From Planococcus sp. APC 4015 (GTDB taxonomy: Bacteria; Actinomycetota; Actinomycetes; Actinomycetales; Microbacteriaceae), in contig JASDDH010000017.1 in the NCBI GenBank assembly GCA_030407505.1, positions 1-64,000 on the forward strand: DNA of 64,000 nt, in the 5' to 3' direction. How positions within the stretch are numbered: position 1 is the first letter of the stretch; each line of letters starts with the position of its first letter. A program made the translations under genes and the position numbers. The notes under the pieces were generated by a model. That model had not been told where the DNA came from and searched no databases. It saw only the letters and a program-made list of their open reading frames with translations. Below are positions 17,284 to 26,461 of the stretch, in pieces.

Positions 17284-18602
17284 GACATCACCGCCTTCTT
17301 CGCGGCCTTGGCTCTGGCCTTGGCAGCCTTCTCGGCGTCGGTCTTGGGGAGGAAGAAGATCGTGCGGATCAGCGGCGGCGCGGCGATGAACAGCACGATG
17401 AGCGACTGGACGACGAGCACGATGTCCACCGGGATGCCCTGCGAGGCCTGCATCGTGAACGATCCCGACTTCAGTGCGCCGAACAGGATGCCGGCGGCGA
17501 AGACGCCCCACGCGCGGCTGCGGCCGAGCAGGGCCACCGTGATGGCGTCGAAGCCGATGCCCGCGTCGATGAAGCTGTCGAAGCCGGTGGTCACCGAACC
17601 CTGGATCTGGTTCATGCCGGCCAGGCCCGCGAGACCTCCGGCGAAGAGCATCGCGTAGATGTACATGCGCTGCACCGAGATGCCCGACGCGCGAGCCGCG
17701 TGCGGGTTCTCGCCGACGGCGCGAAGACGGAACCCGAGGCTCGAGCGCTCGACGAGCCACCACACGAACACCGTCGCCGCGATGACGACGACGAAGCCCC
17801 AGTCGAGGTTCGGGAAGCGGGGACCGAGGAGCTCCGGGAACTGCGCGTTGGCCGGCGTCGGCGCCGAGATCGGCTGGCCGCCCTCGGGGCGCTGCAGCAC
17901 GCCGGGCGTGCGCACCATCCACTGCACGAGATAGAGCGCCACGTAGTTGAGCATGATCGTGAGGATCACCTCGTGCGCGCCTGTGCGGGCCTTCAGCAGG
18001 CCCACGATGCCACCCCAGATGGCGCCGCCGGCGATGCCCGCGATGAGCGTGATGGGCAGCTGCAGCACCATCGGGAGGTCGAGGTTGAAGGTGAGCAGGG
18101 CCGCCACCGCGCATGCGATGAGGATCTGGCCGCGTCCGCCGATGTTGAACAGACCGACGCGGAACGCGACCGCGACGCCGAGACCGGCCGCGATGAGCGG
18201 TGCGGCGAACCCGAGGGTGTTGGTCAGCGGCCGGATCTGCGTGAAGAAGTCGTCGGCACGGGCGTTGAAGATGGACCCGCGGAACAGCGCCTCGTAGCCC
18301 CCGTACACCGAGGTCCAGACCGCGACGATCAGGTCGCCCGGCCGGGCGAAGAAGTAGCCCGCGGCCGCCTGCACTTCGGCGTTCGTGACAGCCATGAGGA
18401 TGCCGCCGACGACCATCGCGACGACGATCGCGAGGATCGTGGTCACCCAGTTGCTGCGCAGGAGCTCCTTGAGGAAGACGTTCTGACGGGGTGCCGGCTC
18501 GAAGTCGGCTGCCGAGGGCGTCGACGACGGCTCGCCCGCGAGCGGACCCGTGACCGGAGGCAGCTGCTCGGGCGGGAGTCCGGACGGTGTCTGGCTGCTC
18601 AT
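17280..18602 (-). CDS. nucleoside ABC transporter permease (first subunit)
   Basis: This 440-residue protein has a hydrophilic proline-rich N-terminus (about 1-45), then multiple membrane spans. The motifs FRVGLFNIGGRGQILIACAVA and RAVGENPHAARASGIS are the paralogous counterparts of those in the next permease. The family imports nucleosides or simple sugars with a BMP-type lipoprotein. It overlaps the ATPase gene and the second permease gene by four bases on each side, so the three subunits are translationally coupled. A run of basic and alanine residues (AEKAAKARAKAAKKAVMS) forms the C-terminus. Confidence 0.86.
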   Translation of the reverse strand: MSSQTPSGLPPEQLPPVTGPLAGEPSSTPSAADFEPAPRQNVFLKELLRSNWVTTILAIVVAMVVGGILMAVTNAEVQAAAGYFFARPGDLIVAVWTSVYGGYEALFRGSIFNARADDFFTQIRPLTNTLGFAAPLIAAGLGVAVAFRVGLFNIGGRGQILIACAVAALLTFNLDLPMVLQLPITLIAGIAGGAIWGGIVGLLKARTGAHEVILTIMLNYVALYLVQWMVRTPGVLQRPEGGQPISAPTPANAQFPELLGPRFPNLDWGFVVVIAATVFVWWLVERSSLGFRLRAVGENPHAARASGISVQRMYIYAMLFAGGLAGLAGMNQIQGSVTTGFDSFIDAGIGFDAITVALLGRSRAWGVFAAGILFGALKSGSFTMQASQGIPVDIVLVVQSLIVLFIAAPPLIRTIFFLPKTDAEKAAKARAKAAKKAVMS

Positions 18603-20113
18603 GCGGCTTCCTCCTCGGGCTTCTCGCCGGCCATCAGCAGTCCGAGGACGTCGCGCGGGGTGTCGCCCGGCACGATTCCGACGATGCCGCCGCGGTACAT
18701 CACGACGATGCGATCGGCGAGCGCCGCGACTTCGTCGAGCTCGGTCGAGACGACGATGACCGGGATGCCGGCATCCCGTGTCTCGATGATGCGCTTGTGG
18801 ATGAACTCGATCGAGCCCACGTCGACGCCGCGCGTCGGCTGGGCGGCGACGAGGAGCTTCAGCTCGCGGCTCATCTCGCGGGCGATGACGACCTTCTGCT
18901 GGTTGCCGCCGGACAGGGTGCCCGCCGGTGTGGCGGCGCTCTGCGTGCGGATGTCGTACTCGGTGATGCGCGCGGCCGCGAAATCTTCGAGCACACCGCG
19001 GCGGATCGTGCCGCCGCGGACGAATTCAGCGTCCGACGACCGATCGAGGATCAGGTTCTCGGCGACCGAGAACGCGCCGACCAGCCCGTCCTCCTTGCGG
19101 TCCTCGGGGACGAAGCCGACGCCCTCGTCGAGGATGCCCCGCACCGACCGGCCGACCAGCTCGGTGCCGTCGAGCGAGATCGAGCCCGTGACCTTCTCGG
19201 CGAGCCCGACGATCGCCTCGACGAGCTCGGTCTGGCCGTTGCCCTGCACGCCGGCGACGGCGAGCACCTCGCCCGGGCGGACGTCGAACGTGACGTCGTC
19301 CACGACGACGGTGCCCGATGCCGTGACGACGCGAAGGTTCTTCACGGTCAGGCCGCCGGGGCGCGTCTGCGGCGGGTCCTTGTGCACCGTCAGCTCGACG
19401 GCGCGCCCCACCATGAGCGAGGCGAGCTCGGCGTTGGATGCCGTGGGCGACGCCTCGCCGACGACCTTGCCCAGACGGATGACCGTGATGCGGTCGGCGA
19501 CTTCGCGCACTTCGCGCAGCTTGTGGGTGATGAAGACGATCGACGTGCCCTCGTCGCGCAGCTGGCGCATGATGGCCATGAGCTCGTCGGTCTCCTGCGG
19601 CGTGAGCACGGCGGTGGGCTCGTCGAAGACGAGCACCTTCGCGTCGCGCGACAGAGCCTTGATGATCTCGACGCGCTGCTGCACGCCGACGGGGAGGTCG
19701 CCGACCATCGCGTCGGGGTCGACCTCGAAGCCGAAGCGCTGCGCGACGTCGCGCACGTGCTGACGGGCTTTGGGGAGGTCGAGGGCGCCCAGCGCCCGGG
19801 TGTCCTCGTGCCCGAGCATCACGTTCTCGGCCACGGTGAAGACGGGGATGAGCATGAAGTGCTGGTGCACCATGCCGATGCCGGCCGCCATCGCGTCACC
19901 GGGACCGCGGAAGTGCTGAACGGCGTCGTCCAGCAGGATGTCGCCCTCGTCCGCCTGGTAGAGGCCGTAGAGGACGTTCATGAGAGTGGATTTGCCTGCG
20001 CCGTTCTCGCCCAGCAGGGCATGGATCTCCCCCGGCCTGACCACCAGATCGATGTGGTCGTTCGCGACGAGAGACCCGAACCGCTTCGTGATTCCACGGA
20101 GCTCGAGCTTCAT
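18599..20113 (-). CDS. nucleoside ABC transporter ATPase (two nucleotide-binding domains)
   Basis: The 504-residue cytoplasmic subunit has two ABC cassettes in tandem. The first has Walker A GENGAGKSTLM (about 36-46) and DEPTAVLTPQE; the second has the degenerate loop GVQGNGQTELV and the signature TLSGGNQQKVV with QPTRGVDVGSIE, the pattern of sugar/nucleoside RbsA-type ATPases. Its second P-loop lacks the normal lysine-serine pair, as in many relatives. A TAGGGT element sits exactly six bases before the ATG, so besides read-through from bmpA the gene may have its own leaderless promoter. Confidence 0.9.
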   Translation of the reverse strand: MKLELRGITKRFGSLVANDHIDLVVRPGEIHALLGENGAGKSTLMNVLYGLYQADEGDILLDDAVQHFRGPGDAMAAGIGMVHQHFMLIPVFTVAENVMLGHEDTRALGALDLPKARQHVRDVAQRFGFEVDPDAMVGDLPVGVQQRVEIIKALSRDAKVLVFDEPTAVLTPQETDELMAIMRQLRDEGTSIVFITHKLREVREVADRITVIRLGKVVGEASPTASNAELASLMVGRAVELTVHKDPPQTRPGGLTVKNLRVVTASGTVVVDDVTFDVRPGEVLAVAGVQGNGQTELVEAIVGLAEKVTGSISLDGTELVGRSVRGILDEGVGFVPEDRKEDGLVGAFSVAENLILDRSSDAEFVRGGTIRRGVLEDFAAARITEYDIRTQSAATPAGTLSGGNQQKVVIAREMSRELKLLVAAQPTRGVDVGSIEFIHKRIIETRDAGIPVIVVSTELDEVAALADRIVVMYRGGIVGIVPGDTPRDVLGLLMAGEKPEEEAA

Positions 20114-20119
20114 ATCTGC

Positions 20120-20125
20120 ACCCTA
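20120..20125 (-). promoter_or_regulatory. -10 element (TAGGGT) for the ABC ATPase gene
   Basis: On the bottom strand TAGGGT ends six bases before the ATG at 20113. It stands downstream of the 20163 hairpin, so it could restart transcription of the transporter and salvage genes after termination behind bmpA. Confidence 0.45.
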
Positions 20126-20162
20126 TCTCCCGACTCGCGGGGGCTGGTAGGAGCGTGGGAAT

Positions 20163-20203
20163 ACCCGCGGCCGGGTGGATGAAGCATCCACCCGGCCGCG
20201 GGT
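20163..20203 (-). terminator. 19-bp perfect hairpin after bmpA
   Basis: Arms 20163-20181 and 20185-20203 pair perfectly over 19 bases around the loop AAG; the stem contains the motif GGATG. It lies 18 bases beyond the bmpA stop and before the ATPase gene. Partial termination here would give excess binding protein over membrane subunits, as is usual for such transporters. Confidence 0.8.
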
Positions 20204-20220
20204 TCGGTCCTGCGTCCTGA

Positions 20221-21333
20221 CTACGGCGAGCTGGGCGAGGTGACCTCGAGCTCACCCGAGATGATCTGCTCCTGCAGCGCGGCGAGCTCGTCCATCAGGC
20301 CCTCGGGCAGCTCGGCCTCGAACGAGCCGAAGCCCGACAGGCCGACGCCCTCGTTCTCGAGCGTGCCGACGTACGGCGTCACGTCGAAGTCGCCACCGGC
20401 GGCGGCGATCGTGGCGTCGTAGACGGCCGAGTCGATGCGCTTCATGATCGAGACCAGCACGAGGTCGGCGACGGACTCGTCGACGACGGCCAGGTCGGAG
20501 TCGACACCGAGGATGACCGCGTCCGAGCCGCTCTCGCGGATCGCCTGTGCGGCGCTCTGGTAGATCGGTCCGCCGACGGGGAGGAGGACGTCGACACCCT
20601 GGTCGAGCACACCCTGCATGGCCTGCTTCGAGACGTCGTTCGCCTCGAAGTTGTCGGTGAAGCTGCCGTCCTGCGACGCGACATCCCAGCCGACGACTCC
20701 GACGCTCGAGCCCTTGTCCTCGTTGTACTTCGCGACGCCGTCGGCGTAGCCGTCCATGAAGATGGTCACCGGCGGGATCTTGATGCCGCCGACGGTGCCG
20801 ACGCTGTTGACGCCGGCCTGCGCCGACCACGCCGCTGCGGCGTAGCCGCCGAGGTAGGCGGCCTGGACCGTGTCGAAGACGAGGGGCTTGATGTTGGGGA
20901 CGTCGGTCGCGCCGTCGAAGTCGGCGTCGGCGTAGTCGTCGATGATCGCGTAGTCGATGTCGGGGTTCGCCGTCGCCGAGGCGATCGTGTCGGCCGAGAG
21001 CTTGAATCCGACGGCCACGATGAACGTGCAGCCCTCGGCGACGAGGTTCTCGAGGTTGGAGGCGTAGTCGTTGGCACTGCGCGACTCGACTTCGATCGGG
21101 GTGACACCCAGCTCTTCGGCTGCGTTCTCCATGCCCGCCAGAGCCGACTGGTTGAACGACTTGTCGTTGAACCCGCCGTCGTCCGAGACGAGGCAGGGGA
21201 TGAAGTCCGAAGCTTCGGGTGCTTCGCTGCTGTCGCCGCCGGATTCGGGAGCGGCGCCACAGCCCGCGAGGGCGAGGGCGATGCTCGCGGCAGCCGCGAC
21301 GCCTGCGAACTTCTTGGTGCGTGAGATGGTCAA
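20221..21333 (-). CDS. bmpA: BMP-family nucleoside-binding lipoprotein
   Basis: A 370-residue extracytoplasmic solute-binding lipoprotein. The signal peptide MTISRTKKFAGVAAAASIA ends in lipobox LAGC with Cys25 as the lipidation site, followed by an acidic-serine linker. The mature part shows BMP-family segments such as DDGGFNDKSFNQSA and VGFKLSADTIASA. BMP/Med proteins bind purine or pyrimidine nucleosides. I prefer TTG at 21333 because GGAGG stands five bases upstream; GTG at 21345 would place that site inside the gene. It leads the salvage cluster and is separated from the ATPase gene by a strong hairpin. Confidence 0.88.
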   Translation of the reverse strand: MTISRTKKFAGVAAAASIALALAGCGAAPESGGDSSEAPEASDFIPCLVSDDGGFNDKSFNQSALAGMENAAEELGVTPIEVESRSANDYASNLENLVAEGCTFIVAVGFKLSADTIASATANPDIDYAIIDDYADADFDGATDVPNIKPLVFDTVQAAYLGGYAAAAWSAQAGVNSVGTVGGIKIPPVTIFMDGYADGVAKYNEDKGSSVGVVGWDVASQDGSFTDNFEANDVSKQAMQGVLDQGVDVLLPVGGPIYQSAAQAIRESGSDAVILGVDSDLAVVDESVADLVLVSIMKRIDSAVYDATIAAAGGDFDVTPYVGTLENEGVGLSGFGSFEAELPEGLMDELAALQEQIISGELEVTSPSSP

Positions 21334-21491
21334 CTCAGCCTCCACATCCTTGCCCCGCGTCTTTCACGGGGACGGTAAAGGTTACCCAGTGTGACGCGGC
21401 GGTTGCATACCCCGCCCGGCCGTTGAAGCCGAATGGTTACAAAGACGCAACAGACGCGATACGTCGCGAGATCCGAGGCCGCGGCATCCGC

Positions 21492-22607
21492 TCAGAGCAC
21501 GTCGCCCCGCCCGGTGAGCTTCAGTGCGTCCACGACGCCCTTCACGCGCTGGGCGTGCTCGGTCGTGGTCACCAGGAGCGCATCGTCGGTGTCGACGATC
21601 ACGATGTCCTTGACGCCGATCACGCTGATCACCCGACGGGTCTGGCTCACGACGATGCCGCTCGCCGTGTCGGCCAGGACGCGCGCGTTCTCGCCGAGGA
21701 TGGCGAGGTTCTCGGTGCGTCCGCCCGAGTTGAGCTTGGACAGCGACGCGAAGTCGCCCACGTCGTCCCAGTCGAAATGGCCGGGGATGACCGCGAGGCG
21801 CCCCTTCGCGGCCGCCGGTTCGGCGACGGAGTAGTCGATCGCGATCTTCTCGAGGATGGGCCACACCCGGTCCACGACGGGTCCGCGCGCCTCGCGGTCG
21901 TCCCAGACGTCGGCGAGCTCCATGAGACCCGCGTGCAGCTCGGGTCGGTTGGCCTCGATCTCGGCCAGCAGCACGTCGGCTCGCGCGATGAACATGCCGG
22001 CGTTCCACAGGTACGAACGCTCGGCGAAGTACTGCTTGGCGGTCTCGAGATCGGGCTTCTCGACGAAGCTCTCGACGAGGGCCGCTTCGGGGGCGCCGTC
22101 GACGATGAGCCCCTCGCCCTTCTTGATGTAGCCGAATCCGACCGACGGCTCGGACGGCTGGATCCCGATCGTCGTGATGAAGCCGTCTCGAGCGACGGCG
22201 ACGGCCTGGCGCACCGCCCAGTCGAACAGGTGCGGGACGCGGATGACGTGGTCCGCGGCGAACGAGCCGATCACGACGTCGGGCTCTCGCCGCACGAGGA
22301 TCGCCGCAGCGAGGCCGATCGCGGCGGTCGAGTCGCGCGGCTCCGACTCGAGGAAGACGTTCGCGTCCGCGATCGTGGGGATCTCCCGCTCGACGGCTGC
22401 GCGGTGGGCGCGGCCGGTGACCACCGCTATGCGCTCCGGTCCGGCGATCGGCTCGAGCCGATCCCAGGTCGCCCGCAGAAGCGAGCGCCCCGATCCGGTG
22501 AGGTCGTGGAGGAACTTGGGCGCCTCGGCCCGCGAGAGCGGCCACAGCCTGCTGCCGATGCCGCCTGCCGGGATCACGGCGTAGAAGCCGGGGATGGGTT
22601 CCGTCAT
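21492..22607 (-). CDS. manC: mannose-1-phosphate guanylyltransferase
   Basis: This 371-residue enzyme makes GDP-mannose from GTP and mannose 1-phosphate for cell-envelope glycans. The nucleotidyltransferase signature is VIPAGGIGSRLWPLSR (residues 11-26); FVEKPD follows at mid-length, and the C-terminal part resembles ManC proteins but lacks the isomerase domain of longer bifunctional forms. A TACCCT hexamer lies six bases before the ATG, so transcription is likely leaderless. It is transcribed leftward, divergently from the sdh operon. Confidence 0.9.
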   Translation of the reverse strand: MTEPIPGFYAVIPAGGIGSRLWPLSRAEAPKFLHDLTGSGRSLLRATWDRLEPIAGPERIAVVTGRAHRAAVEREIPTIADANVFLESEPRDSTAAIGLAAAILVRREPDVVIGSFAADHVIRVPHLFDWAVRQAVAVARDGFITTIGIQPSEPSVGFGYIKKGEGLIVDGAPEAALVESFVEKPDLETAKQYFAERSYLWNAGMFIARADVLLAEIEANRPELHAGLMELADVWDDREARGPVVDRVWPILEKIAIDYSVAEPAAAKGRLAVIPGHFDWDDVGDFASLSKLNSGGRTENLAILGENARVLADTASGIVVSQTRRVISVIGVKDIVIVDTDDALLVTTTEHAQRVKGVVDALKLTGRGDVL

Positions 22608-22613
22608 GGGCCC

Positions 22614-22619
22614 AGGGTA
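22614..22619 (-). promoter_or_regulatory. -10 element (TACCCT) of manC
   Basis: TACCCT on the bottom strand ends six bases before the ATG at 22607, and no ribosome binding site is visible, pointing to a leaderless message. Confidence 0.55.
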
Positions 22620-22767
22620 ATGGTGTGCGACCGCGCGGCTGTTCCGCCGGCATCCGGCGCAGGTCGTCCGGTCGCGAAAGAAGTGCGATTCCTGCCGTCC
22701 CGCAAGGTCTTCTCGGAACAGCGCCGATGTAAGGGTGACCTGCGATGCCGGTGTCCGGAACCGCGCT

Positions 22768-22773
22768 TAGGAT
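22768..22773 (+). promoter_or_regulatory. possible -10 element (TAGGAT) of the sdh operon
   Basis: TAGGAT in the 264-base gap between manC and sdhC would give a leader of about 90 bases. No convincing -35 is visible. The rest of this gap shows no gene and no clear operator. Confidence 0.3.
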
Positions 22774-22871
22774 GGGATCAAGCGCCCGAGTGACGCCGAT
22801 GGCCACCCCCGCGGAGTCCATCACAGGGGCATCGAACCGCCCCACTCGTGTTCGATCCAGGGAGGACGACC

Positions 22872-23306
22872 GTGTCGGCACCAGCCCGCGTCATACCGTC
22901 GGTGTCAGAGACCACGTCACGCGTTCCCAAGGGGACGCTGTACCGGGGTAACGAGGGAATGTGGTCCTGGGTGCTTCACCGCATCACCGGGGTCGCGATC
23001 TTCTTCTTCCTCCTGGTGCACGTGCTCGACACCGCACTCATCCGCCTCTCCCCCGAGGCCTACGACGCCGTCATCGGCACGTACAAAAACCCGATCATGG
23101 GCGTCGGCGAAGTCGCCCTCGTCGGCGCGATCGTCTACCACGCGTTCAACGGACTGCGCATCATCGCGGTCGACATGTGGGCCTGGGCCACGCGCCACCA
23201 GCGTCAGCTGTGGTGGGGTGTGCTGGGCCTCTGGGTCGTCACGATGCTCGCGTTCACGCCGCGTCACCTCATCAACGTCTTCAGCCAGGTGGGAGGGGGG
23301 CACTGA
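22872..23306 (+). CDS. sdhC: succinate dehydrogenase cytochrome b556 subunit
   Basis: A 144-residue membrane anchor of complex II. After a short N-terminal tail comes PKGTLYRGNEGMWSWVLHRI, then three hydrophobic segments. His in VLHRITG and in IVYHAFNGLR are the usual candidates for quinone or haem contacts. It anchors SdhAB and passes electrons to menaquinone. The GTG start has GGAGG six bases upstream; a longer frame to 22848 is less likely. Its stop overlaps the sdhD start by one base. Confidence 0.9.
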   Translation: MSAPARVIPSVSETTSRVPKGTLYRGNEGMWSWVLHRITGVAIFFFLLVHVLDTALIRLSPEAYDAVIGTYKNPIMGVGEVALVGAIVYHAFNGLRIIAVDMWAWATRHQRQLWWGVLGLWVVTMLAFTPRHLINVFSQVGGGH

Positions 23307-23761
23307 TGACCACCATGATCGCCGACCCGCGCGCTCCGCGCGCCACCGTCCGCCGCCGCGGCCCGAACCTCGAGAAGGCGGGCTGGATCTACATGCGCGT
23401 CTCGGGCGTGGCCCTGATCGTGCTCATCTTCGGGCACCTCTTCATCAACCTCATGGTCGGTGAAGGCATCCACGGCATCGACTTCGCCTTCGTGGCGGGC
23501 AAGTTCGCGACGCCGTTCTGGCAGTGGTGGGACGTGCTGATGCTGTGGCTCGCACTCATCCACGGCGCCAACGGCATGCGCACCATCGTGAACGACTACG
23601 TCACGCACGAGCGCACGCGCCGTGTGCTCGTCTGGTCGCTGTGGCTGTCGGCCGGCTTCCTCATCGTGCTCGGCACCCTGGTCGTGTTCACCTTCGACCC
23701 GTGCCTGGGCATCGAGACCAGCCAGACCGAGTGGCTGATCGAGATGTGCGCGTCTCGCTGA
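23306..23761 (+). CDS. sdhD: succinate dehydrogenase membrane anchor subunit
   Basis: This 151-residue protein has a basic N-terminus, the segment [20 protein letters not shown] and three transmembrane helices. Conserved histidines in FGHLFINL and [16 protein letters not shown] suit haem b or quinone binding. It is read from ATG 23306, overlapping the sdhC stop, and is followed after 49 bases by sdhA. It completes the two-subunit membrane anchor typical of actinobacterial complex II. Confidence 0.9.
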   Translation: MTTMIADPRAPRATVRRRGPNLEKAGWIYMRVSGVALIVLIFGHLFINLMVGEGIHGIDFAFVAGKFATPFWQWWDVLMLWLALIHGANGMRTIVNDYVTHERTRRVLVWSLWLSAGFLIVLGTLVVFTFDPCLGIETSQTEWLIEMCASR

Positions 23762-23810
23762 GCCGCGGCATCCGTCCCCCACTCATCAACACAGCAGAGG
23801 CATCCATCAC

Positions 23811-25637
23811 GTGAGCACCCAGACGACCGACAGCTACGTCAAGGACGGCGTCCACTACCACGAGTTCGACATCGTGATCGTGGGCGCGGGCGGCGCCGGC
23901 ATGCGCGCCGCCATCGAGGCCGGACCCGGTGCCCGCACGGCGGTCATCTCGAAGCTGTATCCCACACGCTCCCACACCGGTGCGGCGCAGGGCGGCATGG
24001 CCGCGGCGCTCGCCAACGTCGAGGAGGACTCGTGGGAGTGGCACACCTTCGACACCGTCAAGGGCGGCGACTACCTCGTCGACCAGGACGCGGCCGAGAT
24101 CCTCGCCAAAGAGGCCATCGACGCGGTCATCGACCTCGAGAACATGGGTCTGCCGTTCAACCGCACCCCCGAAGGCAAGATCGACCAGCGCCGATTCGGC
24201 GGGCACACGGCCGACCACGGCAAGACCCCCGTGCGCCGCGCGTGCTACGCCGCCGACCGCACGGGCCACATGATCCTGCAGACACTGTTCCAGAACTGCG
24301 TGAAGCTCGGCATCAACTTCTTCAACGAGTTCTACGTGCTCGACCTCATCACGGTGGACCAGGCCGACGGCTCGAAGCAGATCGCGGGTGTCGTCGCCTA
24401 CGAGCTCGCGACCGGCGACCTGCACGTCTTCCACTCCAAGGCCGTCATCTTCGCCACCGGCGGCTTCGGCAAGATCTTCAAGACCACCTCCAACGCGCAC
24501 ACCCTGACGGGCGACGGCGTCGGCATCGTGTGGCGCAAGGGACTCCCCCTCGAAGACATGGAGTTCTTCCAGTTCCACCCGACCGGCCTCGCGGGGCTCG
24601 GCATCCTGCTCACGGAAGGCGCCCGCGGCGAGGGCGCGATCCTGCGCAACGCCTCGGGCGAGCGGTTCATGGAGCGCTACGCCCCCACCATCAAAGACCT
24701 CGCGCCGCGCGACATCGTCAGTCGCTGCATGGTGCAGGAGGTCGCCGAGGGTCGCGGAGCCGGTCCGCACCGCGACTACGTGCTGCTGGACTGCACCCAC
24801 CTCGGCGCCGAGGTGCTCGAGACGAAGCTCCCCGACATCACGGAGTTCGCCCGCACCTACCTCGGCGTCGATCCGGTGGTCGAGCCGGTGCCGGTCATGC
24901 CGACCGCGCACTACGCGATGGGCGGAATCCCGACGAACAACGACGCCCAGGTGCTGAGCGACAACTCGACGGTCGTCCCGGGGCTGTACGCCGCGGGCGA
25001 GTGCGCGTGCGTGTCGGTGCACGGCTCGAACCGTCTGGGCACGAACTCGCTGCTGGACATCAACGTCTTCGGCAAGCGCGCCGGCAAGAATGCCGTGAAG
25101 TACGTGCAGACGGCAGAGTTCGTGCCGCTTCCCGAAGACCCCGCCGCCGAAGTGCGCAACCTCATCGAGACGCTGCGCAACAACCCCGGAACCGAGCGGA
25201 TCGCGGTCCTCCGCAAGAAGCTGCAGGAAGAGATGGACCGCAAGGCTCAGGTGTTCCGCACCGACGAGTCGCTCGGCGAGGTCCTGGTCGTCATCGAAGA
25301 GCTCCGCGAGCGCTTCAAGAACATCCACGTCGACGACAAGGGCAAGCGCTACAACACCGACCTGCTCGAGGCCGTGGAACTCGGCTTCCTGCTCGACATC
25401 GCCGAGGTCGTCGTCGTCACCGCCCGCAACCGCGAGGAGAGCCGCGGCGGTCACATGCGCGACGACTACCCCACGCGCGACGACGAGAAGTACATGCAGC
25501 ACACGATGGCCTATCTGTCGGGCGATGCCGGATCCTCGCACTCCGAGGACCACATCCGCCTCGACTGGAAGCCCGTCGTGTTCACGAAGAACGAAGCCGG
25601 AGAGCTGCGCTACCCGCCGCTGGAGAGGAAGTACTGA
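23811..25637 (+). CDS. sdhA: succinate dehydrogenase flavoprotein subunit
   Basis: The 608-residue catalytic subunit oxidises succinate to fumarate. It shows the FAD-binding [12 protein letters not shown] near the N-terminus, the [14 protein letters not shown] segment whose histidine covalently binds FAD, and the active-site regions [20 protein letters not shown] and [23 protein letters not shown] is the start; only a weak AGAGG precedes it. Its stop overlaps the sdhB start (TGATG), so the two are made in fixed ratio. Confidence 0.96.
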   Translation: MSTQTTDSYVKDGVHYHEFDIVIVGAGGAGMRAAIEAGPGARTAVISKLYPTRSHTGAAQGGMAAALANVEEDSWEWHTFDTVKGGDYLVDQDAAEILAKEAIDAVIDLENMGLPFNRTPEGKIDQRRFGGHTADHGKTPVRRACYAADRTGHMILQTLFQNCVKLGINFFNEFYVLDLITVDQADGSKQIAGVVAYELATGDLHVFHSKAVIFATGGFGKIFKTTSNAHTLTGDGVGIVWRKGLPLEDMEFFQFHPTGLAGLGILLTEGARGEGAILRNASGERFMERYAPTIKDLAPRDIVSRCMVQEVAEGRGAGPHRDYVLLDCTHLGAEVLETKLPDITEFARTYLGVDPVVEPVPVMPTAHYAMGGIPTNNDAQVLSDNSTVVPGLYAAGECACVSVHGSNRLGTNSLLDINVFGKRAGKNAVKYVQTAEFVPLPEDPAAEVRNLIETLRNNPGTERIAVLRKKLQEEMDRKAQVFRTDESLGEVLVVIEELRERFKNIHVDDKGKRYNTDLLEAVELGFLLDIAEVVVVTARNREESRGGHMRDDYPTRDDEKYMQHTMAYLSGDAGSSHSEDHIRLDWKPVVFTKNEAGELRYPPLERKY

Positions 25638-26422
25638 TGTCGATCGCGCTCGCAGATTCCGACACCGCCGCCACGAGCGAGGCTGAATCGCCGGCGGACA
25701 CCGGCATCCAGTCCTTCGTCGTGACGTTCATCATCCGGCGCTTCGATCCCGAGGTCGACGCCGAGCCGCGCTGGGTCGACTACGACGTCGAGCTCTACTC
25801 GACGGACCGCGTGCTGGACGCCCTCCACAAGATCAAGTGGGAGGTCGACGGTTCGCTGTCGTTCCGCCGCTCGTGCGCCCACGGCATCTGCGGGTCCGAC
25901 GCGATGCGCATCAACGGCCGCAACCGGCTCGCGTGCAAGACCCTGATCAAGGATCTCGACATCTCGCAGCCGATCTACGTCGAGGCCATCAAAGGCCTGC
26001 CGCTCGAGAAGGACCTCATCGTCGACATGGAGCCGTTCTTCGCGTCGTTCCGCGACGTGCAGCCGTTCCTCATCTCGTCGTCGGTGCCCGAGAAGGGCAA
26101 GGAGCGCATCCAGTCGATCGTCGACCGCGAGGTCTTCGACGACACCACCAAGTGCATCCTGTGTGCGGCGTGCACGTCCTCGTGCCCCGTCTTCTGGACC
26201 GACGGCCAGTACTTCGGCCCGGCGGCGATCGTCAACGCCCACCGCTTCATCTTCGACTCCCGCGACGACGCCGGCGACGTGCGCCTCGACATCCTCAACG
26301 ACAAAGAGGGCGTGTGGCGCTGCCGCACGACCTTCAACTGCACCGAGGCCTGCCCGCGCGGCATCGAGGTCACGAAGGCGATCGCCGAGGTCAAGCAGGC
26401 GGTGCTGCGCGGCAAGCGCTGA
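25637..26422 (+). CDS. sdhB: succinate dehydrogenase iron-sulfur subunit
   Basis: A 261-residue protein carrying three iron-sulfur clusters. The [2Fe-2S] ligands are in RRSCAHGICGSDAM and RLACKT; the [4Fe-4S] and [3Fe-4S] ligands are in CILCAACTSSCP and FNCTEACPRGIEV. It relays electrons from SdhA to the membrane subunits. The N-terminus has an extra acidic stretch of about 25 residues before the ferredoxin fold. It ends the sdhCDAB operon; no clear terminator follows within the 39-base gap. Confidence 0.96.
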   Translation: MSIALADSDTAATSEAESPADTGIQSFVVTFIIRRFDPEVDAEPRWVDYDVELYSTDRVLDALHKIKWEVDGSLSFRRSCAHGICGSDAMRINGRNRLACKTLIKDLDISQPIYVEAIKGLPLEKDLIVDMEPFFASFRDVQPFLISSSVPEKGKERIQSIVDREVFDDTTKCILCAACTSSCPVFWTDGQYFGPAAIVNAHRFIFDSRDDAGDVRLDILNDKEGVWRCRTTFNCTEACPRGIEVTKAIAEVKQAVLRGKR

Positions 26423-26461
26423 GACGGCGCGGCATCCGCGTGGCTGTGCCACGATGAGCGG

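Noticed and set aside
16000..18114. apparent 704-residue permease
   Set aside because: Only the part from 17283 downwards is protein-like; the rest is out-of-frame reading of the other permease.
23688..25553. 621-codon open frame opposite sdhA
   Set aside because: sdhA is unmistakable on the other strand, and the antisense product shows only Val/Asp/Arg-rich shadow composition.
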